From an uncultured Acetatifactor sp. (GTDB taxonomy: Bacteria > Bacillota > Clostridia > Lachnospirales > Lachnospiraceae), in contig CANRLX010000003.1 in the NCBI GenBank assembly GCA_947631615.1, positions 27,728 through 91,727 of the forward strand: a stretch of DNA of 64,000 bases. The letters run 5' to 3'. The translations under genes and the position numbers were made by a program. This document shows, piece after piece, positions 35,456 to 44,477 of the stretch. Under the pieces are notes generated by a model. It was not told the DNA's origin and made no database searches. It was given only the letters and a program-made list of their open reading frames with translations. Each line of letters begins with the position of its first letter. Position 1 is the first letter of the stretch.

Positions 35456-36502
35456 TTGAAAGTAATCGCAAAGACCGAACTGACACCCGGCATGACGCTG
35501 GGCGCGGACGTTGTATCACAGGGACAGCTTCTCTATTCGGCGGGCACCGTGCTGGACGCCATGATCATTGACCGTCTGAGCCGCTCTGACATACAGAGCT
35601 TTTCCGTCAAGGAGGCGTCCGACACCACACATATCGAGCGAGTCCGCTTCAACGAGAGATTTCAGGCGTTTGTAGCGCAGTATAATTCCTGCCTGAACCG
35701 ATGCAAGGGCGTTATGCTGAGCTTCCTCGGCACAAAATCCCGTATTCAGGACGATGTGCTTCTGCAGATCTATTATGACGTCTATGAGAAAATCTCTACC
35801 GGTTCTGAGCTGCTGGATTACCTGTACAATATGATGCCTGGCGAGGATCAGCTGACCTATGCCCAGTGTCTCAATTCCGCTCTTCTCGCGGGCACCTTTG
35901 CGGACTGGCTCTCCATGAGCGAGGAGGACAAGAAAATCCTGATCCTGTGCGGCTTTTATTACGATATCGGCAAGTGGAATCTCCCCTATGACATCCTCTG
36001 GAAGCCGGGCAAGCTCACGGACGAGGAGTTTCGCACCATCAAGACGCATCCCACCATCGGCTATTCGCTGGTGCGCTACCTGGATATCGACGAGCATGTG
36101 AAAAACGCGGTGATCATGCACCATGAGCGTCTGGACGGAAGCGGTTACCCCTATCATATGACCGGAAACAATATCGATGTCTTTGCCCGCTATATCGCGA
36201 TCATCGACACCTACGTGGCTATGGCGTCCCCCAGGACCTACAGAGAGGCGTTTACTCCCCTACAGATCCTTGGCATCTTTGAGAAAAGCATGGAACAGTA
36301 TGATGTGGAGCTGCTCCTTCCGCTGATGAGACACATTGCGGACTCTCAGATCGGCACAACCGTGCAGCTGAGCGACAACTCCATATGGGAGGTTCTGATC
36401 ATCAATCAAAACAAATTCTCCCGCCCTATTCTGAAAAATGACAAAAATGAGATCCTGGATCTTTTGGCGCACAAGGAGCTGCAGATCGTGAAGAACGTAT
36501 AG
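35456..36502 (+). CDS. Degenerate HD-GYP domain protein
   Basis: A 348-residue protein with an N-terminal module (about 1-60) and an HD-GYP-type domain (about 120-300). Retained features are H198 in KTHPTIGYSLV, H222-H223 in MHHERLDGSGYP (the GYP loop) and D251 in IAIIDTYVAM. The HD pair itself is Y169-D170 (FYYDIGKW instead of a HDIGK form) and the preceding helix has Q137-C138 where a metal-binding histidine is expected. Loss of two ligands suggests it senses or binds c-di-GMP rather than cleaving it, or works on something else. The start is TTG with GGGAGG upstream. Confidence 0.85.
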   Translation: MKVIAKTELTPGMTLGADVVSQGQLLYSAGTVLDAMIIDRLSRSDIQSFSVKEASDTTHIERVRFNERFQAFVAQYNSCLNRCKGVMLSFLGTKSRIQDDVLLQIYYDVYEKISTGSELLDYLYNMMPGEDQLTYAQCLNSALLAGTFADWLSMSEEDKKILILCGFYYDIGKWNLPYDILWKPGKLTDEEFRTIKTHPTIGYSLVRYLDIDEHVKNAVIMHHERLDGSGYPYHMTGNNIDVFARYIAIIDTYVAMASPRTYREAFTPLQILGIFEKSMEQYDVELLLPLMRHIADSQIGTTVQLSDNSIWEVLIINQNKFSRPILKNDKNEILDLLAHKELQIVKNV

Positions 36503-36517
36503 AATAGAACGAACAAA

Positions 36518-36550
36518 GAAACCGGAGGTATCAATAATACTTCCGGTTTC
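36518..36550 (-). terminator. Hairpin overlapping the end of the Nudix gene
   Basis: A 14-bp stem with one mismatch (arms 36518-36531 and 36537-36550). On the minus strand it is followed by TTTGTTCG. Part of it is coding: the last codons and stop of the Nudix gene (36531) form the upper arm. Confidence 0.6.
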
Positions 36551-36983
36551 CCCATAGGTTCCTTTTTTTCAGCTCCAGATATTCATTGTACGCCTGCTCC
36601 AGGATCTGCTTCTCGTTGGTAAATTTCAGCAGATGATAGGCTTCGTGGTATTTATAGAAGCCGGAATCCACAAAAAACTCTTCCTTTTGGGGCCTGCTGT
36701 AATAGCTCTCCGCCATCATCAGATACCAGTGCACTTCCTTTTCCACCGTGTCCTCCGGAACACTGAAGGAATACTCGCTTTTTCCAATGTATTTGATGAT
36801 CACAGCCCGCGCGCCCGTCTCCTCAAAAACCTCTCTGAGCGCCGTTTCCTTATACTCTTCTCCCGGCTCCACGGTCCCCTTGGGCAGAACCCATCCCTCA
36901 TATTTGTTTTTGTAGTTCTTATAGAGGAGCAGGATCTTTCCGCGAAAGATCACCACGCCTCCACAGCTCACCGCTTCTATCAT
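36531..36983 (-). CDS. Nudix hydrolase
   Basis: A 150-residue Nudix protein. The Nudix box is intact: GTVEPGEEYKETALREVFEE followed by TGA. The N-terminus (VSCGGVVIFRGKILLLYKN, WVLPKGTVEPGE) is like diadenosine/nucleotide-pyrophosphate hydrolases of the MutT group, but the substrate cannot be assigned. ATG 36983 follows GGAGG; the frame is open to 37088. It is the last gene after the FtsW/PBP pair. Confidence 0.92.
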   Translation of the reverse strand: MIEAVSCGGVVIFRGKILLLYKNYKNKYEGWVLPKGTVEPGEEYKETALREVFEETGARAVIIKYIGKSEYSFSVPEDTVEKEVHWYLMMAESYYSRPQKEEFFVDSGFYKYHEAYHLLKFTNEKQILEQAYNEYLELKKRNLWGNRKYY

Positions 36984-37008
36984 TCTTTTCCTCCAGCAAA
37001 CCACCAGA

Positions 37009-38511
37009 TTATTTTTCCGCGAAGTATGCGTCAAAGAGACGTTTGGCGATGGGAACCGCGTAATCTCCGCCGGAGCCCGCGCCCTCAACGATGATCGTCA
37101 CGCACACCTCCGGATTCTCCGCGGGCGCAAATCCCGTAAACCACGCGTGGCTGTCCCCCTTCGTGTCGTTGTATTCCGCGGAGCCGGTTTTGCCCGCCGC
37201 CGTATAACTCAGTCCATCCAGCTTGCTTGCGGTTCCGCTTTCCACCACGGCGGTCATAAGCTCCGTCAGCATGGCGGCCTCCTCCTCGCTCATCAGCCTG
37301 CCATAACTGTTCGGACGAAAGCTCTTGATAACGTCCCCCTCGTCATTCTCCACGCGGTCCACCACATAGGGCGTCATCAAAATACCGTCGTTTGCGATAG
37401 CGCAGGTAATCATATTCAAATGCACGGGCGTGATCTGTGTGCGCCCCTGTCCAATGGAGGTCTGCATCATCCCGTCCGTAGAGAGATCCTCCGACACGTT
37501 CACCGAGCTCTTGGAATAGCTCAGGGTCAGGGGCAGCTCCCGATTAAACAGCAGATCCTCCAGCGTGCGGGCAAACGCCTCCCTGTCGAGCCCCATACCG
37601 ATGTTGGCAAAGGAGGAGTTGCAGGATTTGGCAAAGGAGCTGGTGAAATTCACTGAGCCGTGGCTGGAGCCGTGATAGCAGTTGATCCTGCTCTCCCCCA
37701 CGCTGTAATGCCCGTCGCAGTGAAAGGAATACTCCTGGTAGGTGTCCGGATTCTCCCTGTAATACTCAAGCGCCGTCATGATCTTAAAGGTGGATCCCGG
37801 CGGGTAAAGTCCCTGTGTGGCGCGGTTAAGAAGGACCGAGCTGTTTTCGTCCTCGACCAGGCTGTCCCAGATCTCCTCGATCCGGTTGGGATCAAAGTCC
37901 GGATGCGACACCATCGCCAGGATCTTGCCGGTGGAGACCTCCGTCACGATGATGGCGCCTCGATAAATACTGAGCTGTTCGTCGGCCACCTGCTGCAGCT
38001 GTACGTCCAGTGTGGTGTACACATTGTCGCCGGGATTTTTGACTCCGGCAATATCGTTTGCCACCTTGTTGCTCAAGGAGGTGTTGGTGTTGATCAGATA
38101 ATAGTTTGCCAGAGCCTCCACTCCCATCCTTCCCTTGGTGGAATACCCCACCACATGGGCAAAAAGATTGCCGAAAGGATATTCCCTCCGCTCGCTCTGA
38201 CTCCCCTCCTGCAGGGTCGTCCGCGCCAGCACCTCCCCGTCCCTGGACAGGATGCTTCCCCGATAGTTGCGGGACAGGAGGATCTGCTGTCTGGGGTTTG
38301 CGCTGTTGTTGAGCATCTCCTGCTCGCTGGTGGCCACAAAATGTCCCAGGTATCCGATCATTGCCACAAACAGCGCCACAAACAGGCCCGCCGTCAAAAG
38401 GATCTCCCGCCGGTTCCCCCTGCGGCTGCCCTTCGCCAGCCCCTTTATCGTCTTCTCGGAGTGCGGGGCGCTATGAATTTTTTTGTCGTTCTTTCTCTCC
38501 AGTTTAGCCAT
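37009..38511 (-). CDS. Class B penicillin-binding protein (PbpA/FtsI-like transpeptidase)
   Basis: A 500-residue peptidoglycan transpeptidase. A basic cytoplasmic N-terminus (1-35), one membrane helix (ILLTAGLFVALFVAMIGY), a short dimerisation region, then the transpeptidase domain: SxxK at S240-K243 (PPGSTFKIM), SxN at S296-N298 (KSCNSS) and KTG in AAGKTGSAEY. It resembles the Actinobacterial and Clostridial PbpA type that is paired with an FtsW/RodA gene, found directly upstream with an 8-base overlap. ATG 38511 has GGAGAG upstream; GTG 38532 is an alternative. Confidence 0.92.
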   Translation of the reverse strand: MAKLERKNDKKIHSAPHSEKTIKGLAKGSRRGNRREILLTAGLFVALFVAMIGYLGHFVATSEQEMLNNSANPRQQILLSRNYRGSILSRDGEVLARTTLQEGSQSERREYPFGNLFAHVVGYSTKGRMGVEALANYYLINTNTSLSNKVANDIAGVKNPGDNVYTTLDVQLQQVADEQLSIYRGAIIVTEVSTGKILAMVSHPDFDPNRIEEIWDSLVEDENSSVLLNRATQGLYPPGSTFKIMTALEYYRENPDTYQEYSFHCDGHYSVGESRINCYHGSSHGSVNFTSSFAKSCNSSFANIGMGLDREAFARTLEDLLFNRELPLTLSYSKSSVNVSEDLSTDGMMQTSIGQGRTQITPVHLNMITCAIANDGILMTPYVVDRVENDEGDVIKSFRPNSYGRLMSEEEAAMLTELMTAVVESGTASKLDGLSYTAAGKTGSAEYNDTKGDSHAWFTGFAPAENPEVCVTIIVEGAGSGGDYAVPIAKRLFDAYFAEK

Positions 38512-39883
38512 TTTCTCTCCGTTTATCTTCACTTGCTCCCTTTTTTACCGCTTTTCTCCCGCCGGGCCGCCTCTCTCTGCCCTCCGCCTGCTGCAGACGG
38601 ATAAAGATGCCCTGTATGATAAAGAACATCATCATGGACGTCATGCAGGAGCTTCCCCCGTAGCTGATGAACGGAAGGGTCACGCCGGTCATGGGGATAA
38701 ACTTGATGCCGCCCCCTACGGTCAGGAAAATCTGAAACAGGTACATGACGCCGATCCCGTAGACGATCATCTGATAAAATCGATCATGGATGCGGACAGA
38801 AATCTCCATGATCATAAGGAAGCTGCTGACGCAGATCAGGATCACACAGATCCCAAAGATCCCTCCCAGTTCCTCGCAGATGGCCGAAAAGATAAAATCC
38901 GCCTCCACCAGCGGGATCGCCTTGGGATCCCCCTTCAAAAGCCCCATGCCGAACCAGCTTCCGCCGCTCACGGCAAAAAGGGAATTTGCAATCTGATACC
39001 CCTGTTTATAGACGTCGCCCCAGGGATTCCTCCACGCGAGCACGCGGTCCCGCACATGACCGAACAAAAAATACGCCGCCACGGCCGCCGTGCAGCCTCC
39101 GGCCGCCCCCGCCAGTAGGTAAAGATAATTTTTGGTGGCGATGAATACCACCAGCACATAGCAGATAAAGAAGATCAGCGCGCTCCCCAGATCCTTCGAC
39201 ACCACCAGCACGATGACGTGGACCCCCGCGATCGCCGTCGTCAGCATCACTCTCCCCAGAGACACGTCCTCCCAGAGGGCTGCCGCAAGGAAAAACAAAA
39301 ACAGGATCTTCACAAACTCGGAGGGCTGGAAGGTGATCCCGCCCAGGGTAAAGGAAATCTTCGAGCCGCGCGTCACCTCGCCCATGATGAGCACAATGCT
39401 GAGCAGAGCGATGCCCACAGCCGCGTAAGCCCAGGTGAGCTTCTTAAAAAAGCGGATGCGGGAAATCAGATACGGGATCGTCAGGGAGACGGCCAGAGAG
39501 ACCACAGCGATCATGTACTGACGGATCGCCCTCTGAAAGGACATTCGCGACAGGATGCAAAAGCCGATTCCCAGAAGCATACACATATTGTTTAAAAGCA
39601 GCCGGTTTGCCCGTTCATAGATCATAGTCACCATCATGACCGTGGCAAACATAAAGATTTCTACAAACGCAAAGAAAAACAAAAACTGGATATCCCCGCT
39701 GTCCAGCGCAAGCGTCAGAAAGCACAGCACCTGGACGAGAAACATCATTCCGTTCTGCACCAGGTAAACGAGATGGCGCTCGCTCTCCTCCCGATATCGG
39801 AACACGTAAAAGGAGGCGGCTGTATACAGCACCATAAAAAGGGTGATAAAATATTTAGATAGCTCAATAAAATATCCTTGCAT
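38504..39883 (-). CDS. FtsW/RodA/SpoVE family peptidoglycan polymerase
   Basis: A 459-residue SEDS glycosyltransferase with about 11 membrane segments. The region GGITFQPSEFVKILFLFF, the catalytic-site region KDLGSALIFF, EADFIFSAICEELG and the C-terminal MTGVTLPFISYGGSS are diagnostic. It polymerises lipid II together with its cognate class B PBP, encoded next. The N-terminus has more membrane segments than Bacillus SpoVE, as in the Actinobacterial FtsW-PbpA type. The C-terminal tail is basic. Confidence 0.93.
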   Translation of the reverse strand: MQGYFIELSKYFITLFMVLYTAASFYVFRYREESERHLVYLVQNGMMFLVQVLCFLTLALDSGDIQFLFFFAFVEIFMFATVMMVTMIYERANRLLLNNMCMLLGIGFCILSRMSFQRAIRQYMIAVVSLAVSLTIPYLISRIRFFKKLTWAYAAVGIALLSIVLIMGEVTRGSKISFTLGGITFQPSEFVKILFLFFLAAALWEDVSLGRVMLTTAIAGVHVIVLVVSKDLGSALIFFICYVLVVFIATKNYLYLLAGAAGGCTAAVAAYFLFGHVRDRVLAWRNPWGDVYKQGYQIANSLFAVSGGSWFGMGLLKGDPKAIPLVEADFIFSAICEELGGIFGICVILICVSSFLMIMEISVRIHDRFYQMIVYGIGVMYLFQIFLTVGGGIKFIPMTGVTLPFISYGGSSCMTSMMMFFIIQGIFIRLQQAEGRERRPGGRKAVKKGASEDKRRENG

Positions 39884-39900
39884 CCTCTATATCCTCTCCA

Positions 39901-42261
39901 TTATTCTACGCCCCGTCTCTCATGTCCCGTCGTGTAGGAGCCCTTATTAAAAGGCCACAAGATCTCAGATCCTAAGTCCTTCCCCTCAAAGCCCGATGCC
40001 TGCAGTCCGGCAAAGCAGCGGAGGATGTTCTCGGTCTCCAAAGCGTCCTCCACGGTCAGATCCAATCGAAAATCCGCCCTTCCCCTCCACCTGGAAAGCT
40101 CGCCGTGCAGGGAAAGCGGAACACTGTTGTAAATGATATTGTAGCAGTGAAGACAATTTCGCTCCACCGGAAACTGTTTTTGATAGCGGTCGATCAGGGA
40201 CACCCTGGATGCGCCACACTGCCCCTTCCCCTTTTCGCAGCCGTCTGTCGTGTTGACCACGCAGTTTGCCGTAATCATCATGGGAATACGGCCGAAAATA
40301 ATTTTCTCACAGGGAATCGGGCTGCCTTCTGCCAGCGCAAGCTGCTCTCTGCCGTTTAACTCATAGGGAAGGCAGAATCCGGACAGAAGACCCCCCAAAG
40401 CATACAGGGTCTCGCGGTTCCAGACATAGAGGCCCGCATCCCCGTAGATCTTTCCGGCAAAGTCCCCCTGCCGCCTCCCAAGATCCCTGGCAAAGCCCAG
40501 GCCGTCCAGGGAACGCGCCAGAACACCCGAAAACACATCCGGATATTCCTGTAACAGACGGGCCAGGTTCTCTGCGTACCCCTCGTCCCTTTGGCGGAAA
40601 ATATAAGGCAGGGAGAGAACGATTTCGCTCTGTTTTGACAGCCGCCTGCAAAGATCCAACCGCTTCTCCCTGCCGCCGGATCCCTCCCCATCGCAGCCGC
40701 TTGCGGATGCCGCGCCCTGGATGTCAAACAGATCCCCCTCCACATAAATGCGGTCAAAGACGCTGTGCCCGCTTGAAAGCCGACCGACGGCCTCCAGCTG
40801 CTTTTGGGTGCGAAGGGACAGATGCAGGCGGCTTGTCTTGCAAGGGCTCCCCCCGTCCATGCGGAAACGGCCGCCTTCCACGGCGTTTTCCTCCGTCCGT
40901 AAGGCCGCCTTTTCCCTGTGGGGAGAAAGGCCGTTTTGACGGATCAGAGCGTCCTCCAGCCCGCGAACCGCTCTTCTTCGCAGCTCGTTGATGGCGCCGA
41001 GCGAATAAAATCCCTCGCCGTCTGCCAGGATCTCCATCCGCTCCGGCGAAAAGACGCTGTCGCCCATCTTTTTTAACTGGTTTTCAATATTCTCCGAAGT
41101 GACGGGCTTTTTGTCAGCGTGCTGCACCCGCTCGCCCTCCGCAGAGACGGCGATCTCTCCCAGTGACAATGTCACGCGGGCCCTCTCTCCCGTCCGGAAA
41201 TCCGCCTTCACCCGCACACCCATGCGGGAGCTTTTCTCCAGATACTCTCTGCGGATCTCCAAAAGCTGCGCTTCGTCCCCGCTGCGGTAAGCGGGATTCT
41301 GTAAGGTCACCATATCGCGGCCGTTGTGCCGGTGATAATAGCCCTCCTGCCTTTCGCTTCGGATGTACAGACAGGACAGCCTCTCCAGATCGCCTTTTTC
41401 TATCTCAAATTTTTTCTTCCTCCAGTCGATCCCCTGCTTAAGACCCGCATAATAGCGGTCGATGTACTTTCGGTAAACGGCGGTGACGCCGGCGGCGTAC
41501 TCCGGTTTTTTCATGCGCCCCTCGATCTTGAAGGAGTCGATCCCCCCTTCGATCAGTTCCGGAAGCATCTCGATCGTACACAGATCCTTCAGGCTCAAGG
41601 GATAACCCTCCTCCGAGATCATACGCTTTCCCTTCCGCTCGGCGCTGACCCTGTAGGGAAGTCTGCAGGGCTGGGCGCATCTGCCGCGATTGCCGCTTCT
41701 TCCTCCCAGGATGCTGCTGAACAGGCATTGTCCGGAATAGCAATAGCACATGGCACCGTGGACAAAGGTTTCTATGGCGACGCCCGTCCGCTCCTTGATC
41801 CGCACGATCTCCTGCAGACTCAGCTCTCTGGCGGGCACGATACGGCAGACCCCCATCTCCTTTAAAAGCGCCGCCCCATGCTCTCCCGTCAGCGTCATCT
41901 GCGTGCTGGCATGGAGCGCAAGCTCCGGAAAATGCTCCCGAATATAGACCAGCGCTCCGATATCCTGCACGATGACGCCGTCCAGTCCCGCCTCGTAAAA
42001 GGGGGACAGATATTCCGAAAGCGCGGAGAGCTCTTTCTCCTTCATCAGCGTGTTGACGGTCAGATAGATCTTCCTGCCCCACAGATGGGCATAGCGGATT
42101 CCCTCCACCAGCTCTTCGGTTGTAAAATTGTCGGCGTAGGCGCGGGCCCCAAAGCGGTCGCCGCCCAGATAGACGGCGTCTGCGCCCGCATGGATGGCGC
42201 CGTACAAGCCCTCTTTGTTTCCGGCAGGAGCCAAAAGCTCCACGGAAGAACCTCGTCCCAT
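39901..42261 (-). CDS. U32 family peptidase with DUF3656 domain
   Basis: A 786-residue protein. The N-terminal U32 domain reads ELLAPAGNKEGLYGAIHAGA, DAVYLGGDRFGARA, FVHGAMCYCYSGQCLFSS and GNRGRCAQPCRLPY, with several conserved cysteines; a DUF3656 region follows, then a C-terminal U32-like part (CVVNTTDGC, NCLHCYNIIYN). E. coli RlhA, a member of this group, hydroxylates C2501 of 23S rRNA; other members are linked to tRNA modification or collagenase-like activity, so the role is not settled. GGAGAG precedes the ATG. Confidence 0.92.
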   Translation of the reverse strand: MGRGSSVELLAPAGNKEGLYGAIHAGADAVYLGGDRFGARAYADNFTTEELVEGIRYAHLWGRKIYLTVNTLMKEKELSALSEYLSPFYEAGLDGVIVQDIGALVYIREHFPELALHASTQMTLTGEHGAALLKEMGVCRIVPARELSLQEIVRIKERTGVAIETFVHGAMCYCYSGQCLFSSILGGRSGNRGRCAQPCRLPYRVSAERKGKRMISEEGYPLSLKDLCTIEMLPELIEGGIDSFKIEGRMKKPEYAAGVTAVYRKYIDRYYAGLKQGIDWRKKKFEIEKGDLERLSCLYIRSERQEGYYHRHNGRDMVTLQNPAYRSGDEAQLLEIRREYLEKSSRMGVRVKADFRTGERARVTLSLGEIAVSAEGERVQHADKKPVTSENIENQLKKMGDSVFSPERMEILADGEGFYSLGAINELRRRAVRGLEDALIRQNGLSPHREKAALRTEENAVEGGRFRMDGGSPCKTSRLHLSLRTQKQLEAVGRLSSGHSVFDRIYVEGDLFDIQGAASASGCDGEGSGGREKRLDLCRRLSKQSEIVLSLPYIFRQRDEGYAENLARLLQEYPDVFSGVLARSLDGLGFARDLGRRQGDFAGKIYGDAGLYVWNRETLYALGGLLSGFCLPYELNGREQLALAEGSPIPCEKIIFGRIPMMITANCVVNTTDGCEKGKGQCGASRVSLIDRYQKQFPVERNCLHCYNIIYNSVPLSLHGELSRWRGRADFRLDLTVEDALETENILRCFAGLQASGFEGKDLGSEILWPFNKGSYTTGHERRGVE

Positions 42262-42285
42262 AGCACTCTCCGAATCCTGTCATTT

Positions 42286-42312
42286 GAAAAAAGCTGTCCC
42301 GGTAGGACAGCC
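42286..42312 (-). terminator. Terminator of zapA
   Basis: Stem GCTGTCC (42293-42299) with GGACAGC (42305-42311), loop of five, followed on the minus strand by six T. It lies between zapA and the U32 gene; transcription of the downstream genes then needs read-through or another start. Confidence 0.8.
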
Positions 42313-42317
42313 TGCTC

Positions 42318-42719
42318 TTATTTTCCCTTTAACTCTGCCTCTAAGCGCACTATCTTTTTGGCGTTATCGCTGGATTCCCGCTTCAGATCCTCGGCCTCCT
42401 TCTCAGAGGTCTCAAGCTTGATCTGCGCGGAGATCAGCTCATGCTTTAAGTCGTAGAGCTCCTTCTCCTTCGCCTGGAGCTCCTCCTCCAACAGGGAGAT
42501 CTGCTTTTTCGCCTTAAAATAATCGTCCGCGATATTGAGCTGCATCAGCACATTCTGGGTATCCATGGGCTGACGCTTGAAGCTCTCGACCTGGTTGTAT
42601 TCATTTGCCTTGTTGTTGATGTAGGAGGCCACCTTCTGCAGGTACTCCTCGCTCTCATAGCCGCTTAAGGTGAACACCTTCCCGCCGATGATCACCTCTG
42701 TGTCCGTTTTCGACGACAT
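42318..42719 (-). CDS. zapA: Cell division protein ZapA
   Basis: A 133-residue ZapA-family protein that bundles FtsZ. The N-terminal globular part (EVIIGGKVFTLSGYESEEYL, NIADDYFKAKKQI) is typical. The C-terminal coiled coil is longer than in E. coli ZapA (109 residues), with heptad-rich EEELQAKEKELYDLKHEL. ATG 42719 follows GAGGTG; a GTG nine bases upstream is unlikely. It is preceded by a clear promoter. Confidence 0.9.
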   Translation of the reverse strand: MSSKTDTEVIIGGKVFTLSGYESEEYLQKVASYINNKANEYNQVESFKRQPMDTQNVLMQLNIADDYFKAKKQISLLEEELQAKEKELYDLKHELISAQIKLETSEKEAEDLKRESSDNAKKIVRLEAELKGK

Positions 42720-42784
42720 AACTCGCACCTCGTTTACCTAAAACACAATATCTATTATTGTTTCCTAAGGATACTACCAGATTT

Positions 42785-42813
42785 ATTATATATCAGATTG
42801 CTGTCGGGGGCAA
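42785..42813 (-). promoter_or_regulatory. Promoter of zapA
   Basis: -35 TTGCCC (42808-42813), 17-base spacer, -10 TATAAT (42785-42790) on the minus strand, in the gap downstream of ruvB. Confidence 0.75.
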
Positions 42814-42846
42814 GTACTTTATCGCGAGATTGCCCGCCCGTCCCTC

Positions 42847-43854
42847 TTACGTGTCTTTTTGAAGATTTCGGATCCCCAGATGCCGATAGGCAAAGTCCGT
42901 CACCGTCCGCCCCCTTGGAGTGCGGTTGATAAATCCGTTCTTGAGCAGATACGGCTCATAGACATCCTCAATGGTTCCGGCATCCTCCCCGATGGCCGCC
43001 GCAAGCGTGTCGAGCCCGACAGGCCCACCGTCAAATTTGTCAATCATGGTGAGAAGCAGATTCCGGTCGATATGATCCAGCCCCATGCGGTCCACATCCA
43101 TCAGATCCAGCGCCGTGCGGGCCACCTCCTCCGTGATAATGCCGTCATACTTCACCTGGGCAAAATCCCTTACGCGCTTCAGAATACGGTTTGCCAGCCT
43201 TGGCGTCCCACGGCTCCTCCGCGCCATCTCCTTCGCGCCCTCCGGCTCGATCTCCACCTTAAGGATTCTGGCGGAGTGCAGAATGATCTGCTGCAGCTCC
43301 TCCACCGTGTAAAACTCCAGATGATGGATCATGCCGAACCGGTCGCGCAAGGGCGCTGTCAAAAGCCCGGCCCTTGTGGTTGCCCCCACCAGCGTAAATC
43401 GGGGCAGATCCAGGCGCACAGAACGGGCGGAGCTCCCCTTTCCGATCAGGATATCGATGCAATAGTCCTCCATGGCGGGGTACAGAACCTCCTCCACCTG
43501 ACGGTTCAGGCGGTGTATCTCGTCCACAAAGAGAAGGTCCCCTTCCTCCAGATTGTTCAGGATGGCGGCCATCTCGCCGGGTTTTTCTATGGCGGGGCCG
43601 CTGGTAACCTTCAAATGCACGCCCATCTCGTTGGCGATAATGCCGGCAAGGGTCGTCTTGCCAAGCCCCGGAGGCCCGTAAAAAAGCACGTGGTCCAGCG
43701 CGTCGCCCCGCTGCCTGGCCGCCTCGATGTAGATTTTAAGATTTTCCTTGATCTTGGATTGACCAATATAGTCAACTAATTTCTGGGGGCGCAGGGAGCC
43801 CTCGATCTTTTCGTCCTCTTCCGTGATATTGGTCTCTATGGTTCTGGGGGGCAT
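42847..43854 (-). CDS. ruvB: Holliday junction branch migration ATPase RuvB
   Basis: RuvB, 335 residues. [20 protein letters not shown], Walker A ([12 protein letters not shown]), Walker B ([11 protein letters not shown]), sensor region ([20 protein letters not shown]) and the C-terminal winged helix ([16 protein letters not shown]) are all present. It drives branch migration with RuvA, encoded immediately upstream (11-base gap). No ruvC is visible; RecU at 10342 is the resolvase seen in this window. AAGGAGG precedes the ATG. Confidence 0.98.
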   Translation of the reverse strand: MPPRTIETNITEEDEKIEGSLRPQKLVDYIGQSKIKENLKIYIEAARQRGDALDHVLFYGPPGLGKTTLAGIIANEMGVHLKVTSGPAIEKPGEMAAILNNLEEGDLLFVDEIHRLNRQVEEVLYPAMEDYCIDILIGKGSSARSVRLDLPRFTLVGATTRAGLLTAPLRDRFGMIHHLEFYTVEELQQIILHSARILKVEIEPEGAKEMARRSRGTPRLANRILKRVRDFAQVKYDGIITEEVARTALDLMDVDRMGLDHIDRNLLLTMIDKFDGGPVGLDTLAAAIGEDAGTIEDVYEPYLLKNGFINRTPRGRTVTDFAYRHLGIRNLQKDT

Positions 43855-43865
43855 ACCGTTCCTCC

Positions 43866-44477
43866 TTAAAACATCTTCTTAAGCGCCGCCTTTAAGATGG
43901 CGCCGGAATCCATGTTTTCGATATCCTCAACGGCGTTGACCGCCTGCAGGCTCTCCGTCTGCCCGTATCCCAGGGAGACCAGCGCTGCCACCGCCTCCTT
44001 TTTCTGGGGCGTGTCCGCTGCGAAGGCATTTCCGGAGGACTCTCCCGCGATCTCGCGGCTTATCATGTCGTCGCTGTAGGACAGCTTGTCCTTCAGATCC
44101 AGGATCAGGCGCTCCGCCGTGCGCTTTCCGATGCCCGGCGCCTGGGAGATCGCCTTGGTATCTCCCGAGAGTATGGCAAAGCGCAGAGCGTCCGCATCCA
44201 TGGTCGACAAAAGCGCCAGAGCCCCCTTGGGGCCGATGCCGTTTACGGTGATCAGCCGTTTAAAGATCTCCAGATCCGCCCTGCTGAGAAAGCCGTACAG
44301 CCAGAAGGCGTCCTCGCGGACACAGGTGTAGGTGTAGAGCTTTACGCGTTCCCCGATGGCCGGCAGCCGTCCCGCGACGGAGGCCGGTATCTTTACATTG
44401 TAGCCCACGCCCCCGACGTCTATCACCGCGTTGTCGATGGCGATATCGTCGACGATCCCGTTTACAAAAGCGATCAT
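43866..44477 (-). CDS. ruvA: Holliday junction DNA helicase subunit RuvA
   Basis: RuvA, 203 residues. Domain I starts [20 protein letters not shown]; the helix-hairpin-helix motifs are [14 protein letters not shown] and [13 protein letters not shown]; a C-terminal UBA-like domain ([17 protein letters not shown]) binds RuvB. GGGAGG precedes ATG 44477, which overlaps the stop of the MATE gene as ATGA. The frame extends to 44732, but that part is a shadow of the transporter gene. Confidence 0.97.
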   Translation of the reverse strand: MIAFVNGIVDDIAIDNAVIDVGGVGYNVKIPASVAGRLPAIGERVKLYTYTCVREDAFWLYGFLSRADLEIFKRLITVNGIGPKGALALLSTMDADALRFAILSGDTKAISQAPGIGKRTAERLILDLKDKLSYSDDMISREIAGESSGNAFAADTPQKKEAVAALVSLGYGQTESLQAVNAVEDIENMDSGAILKAALKKMF

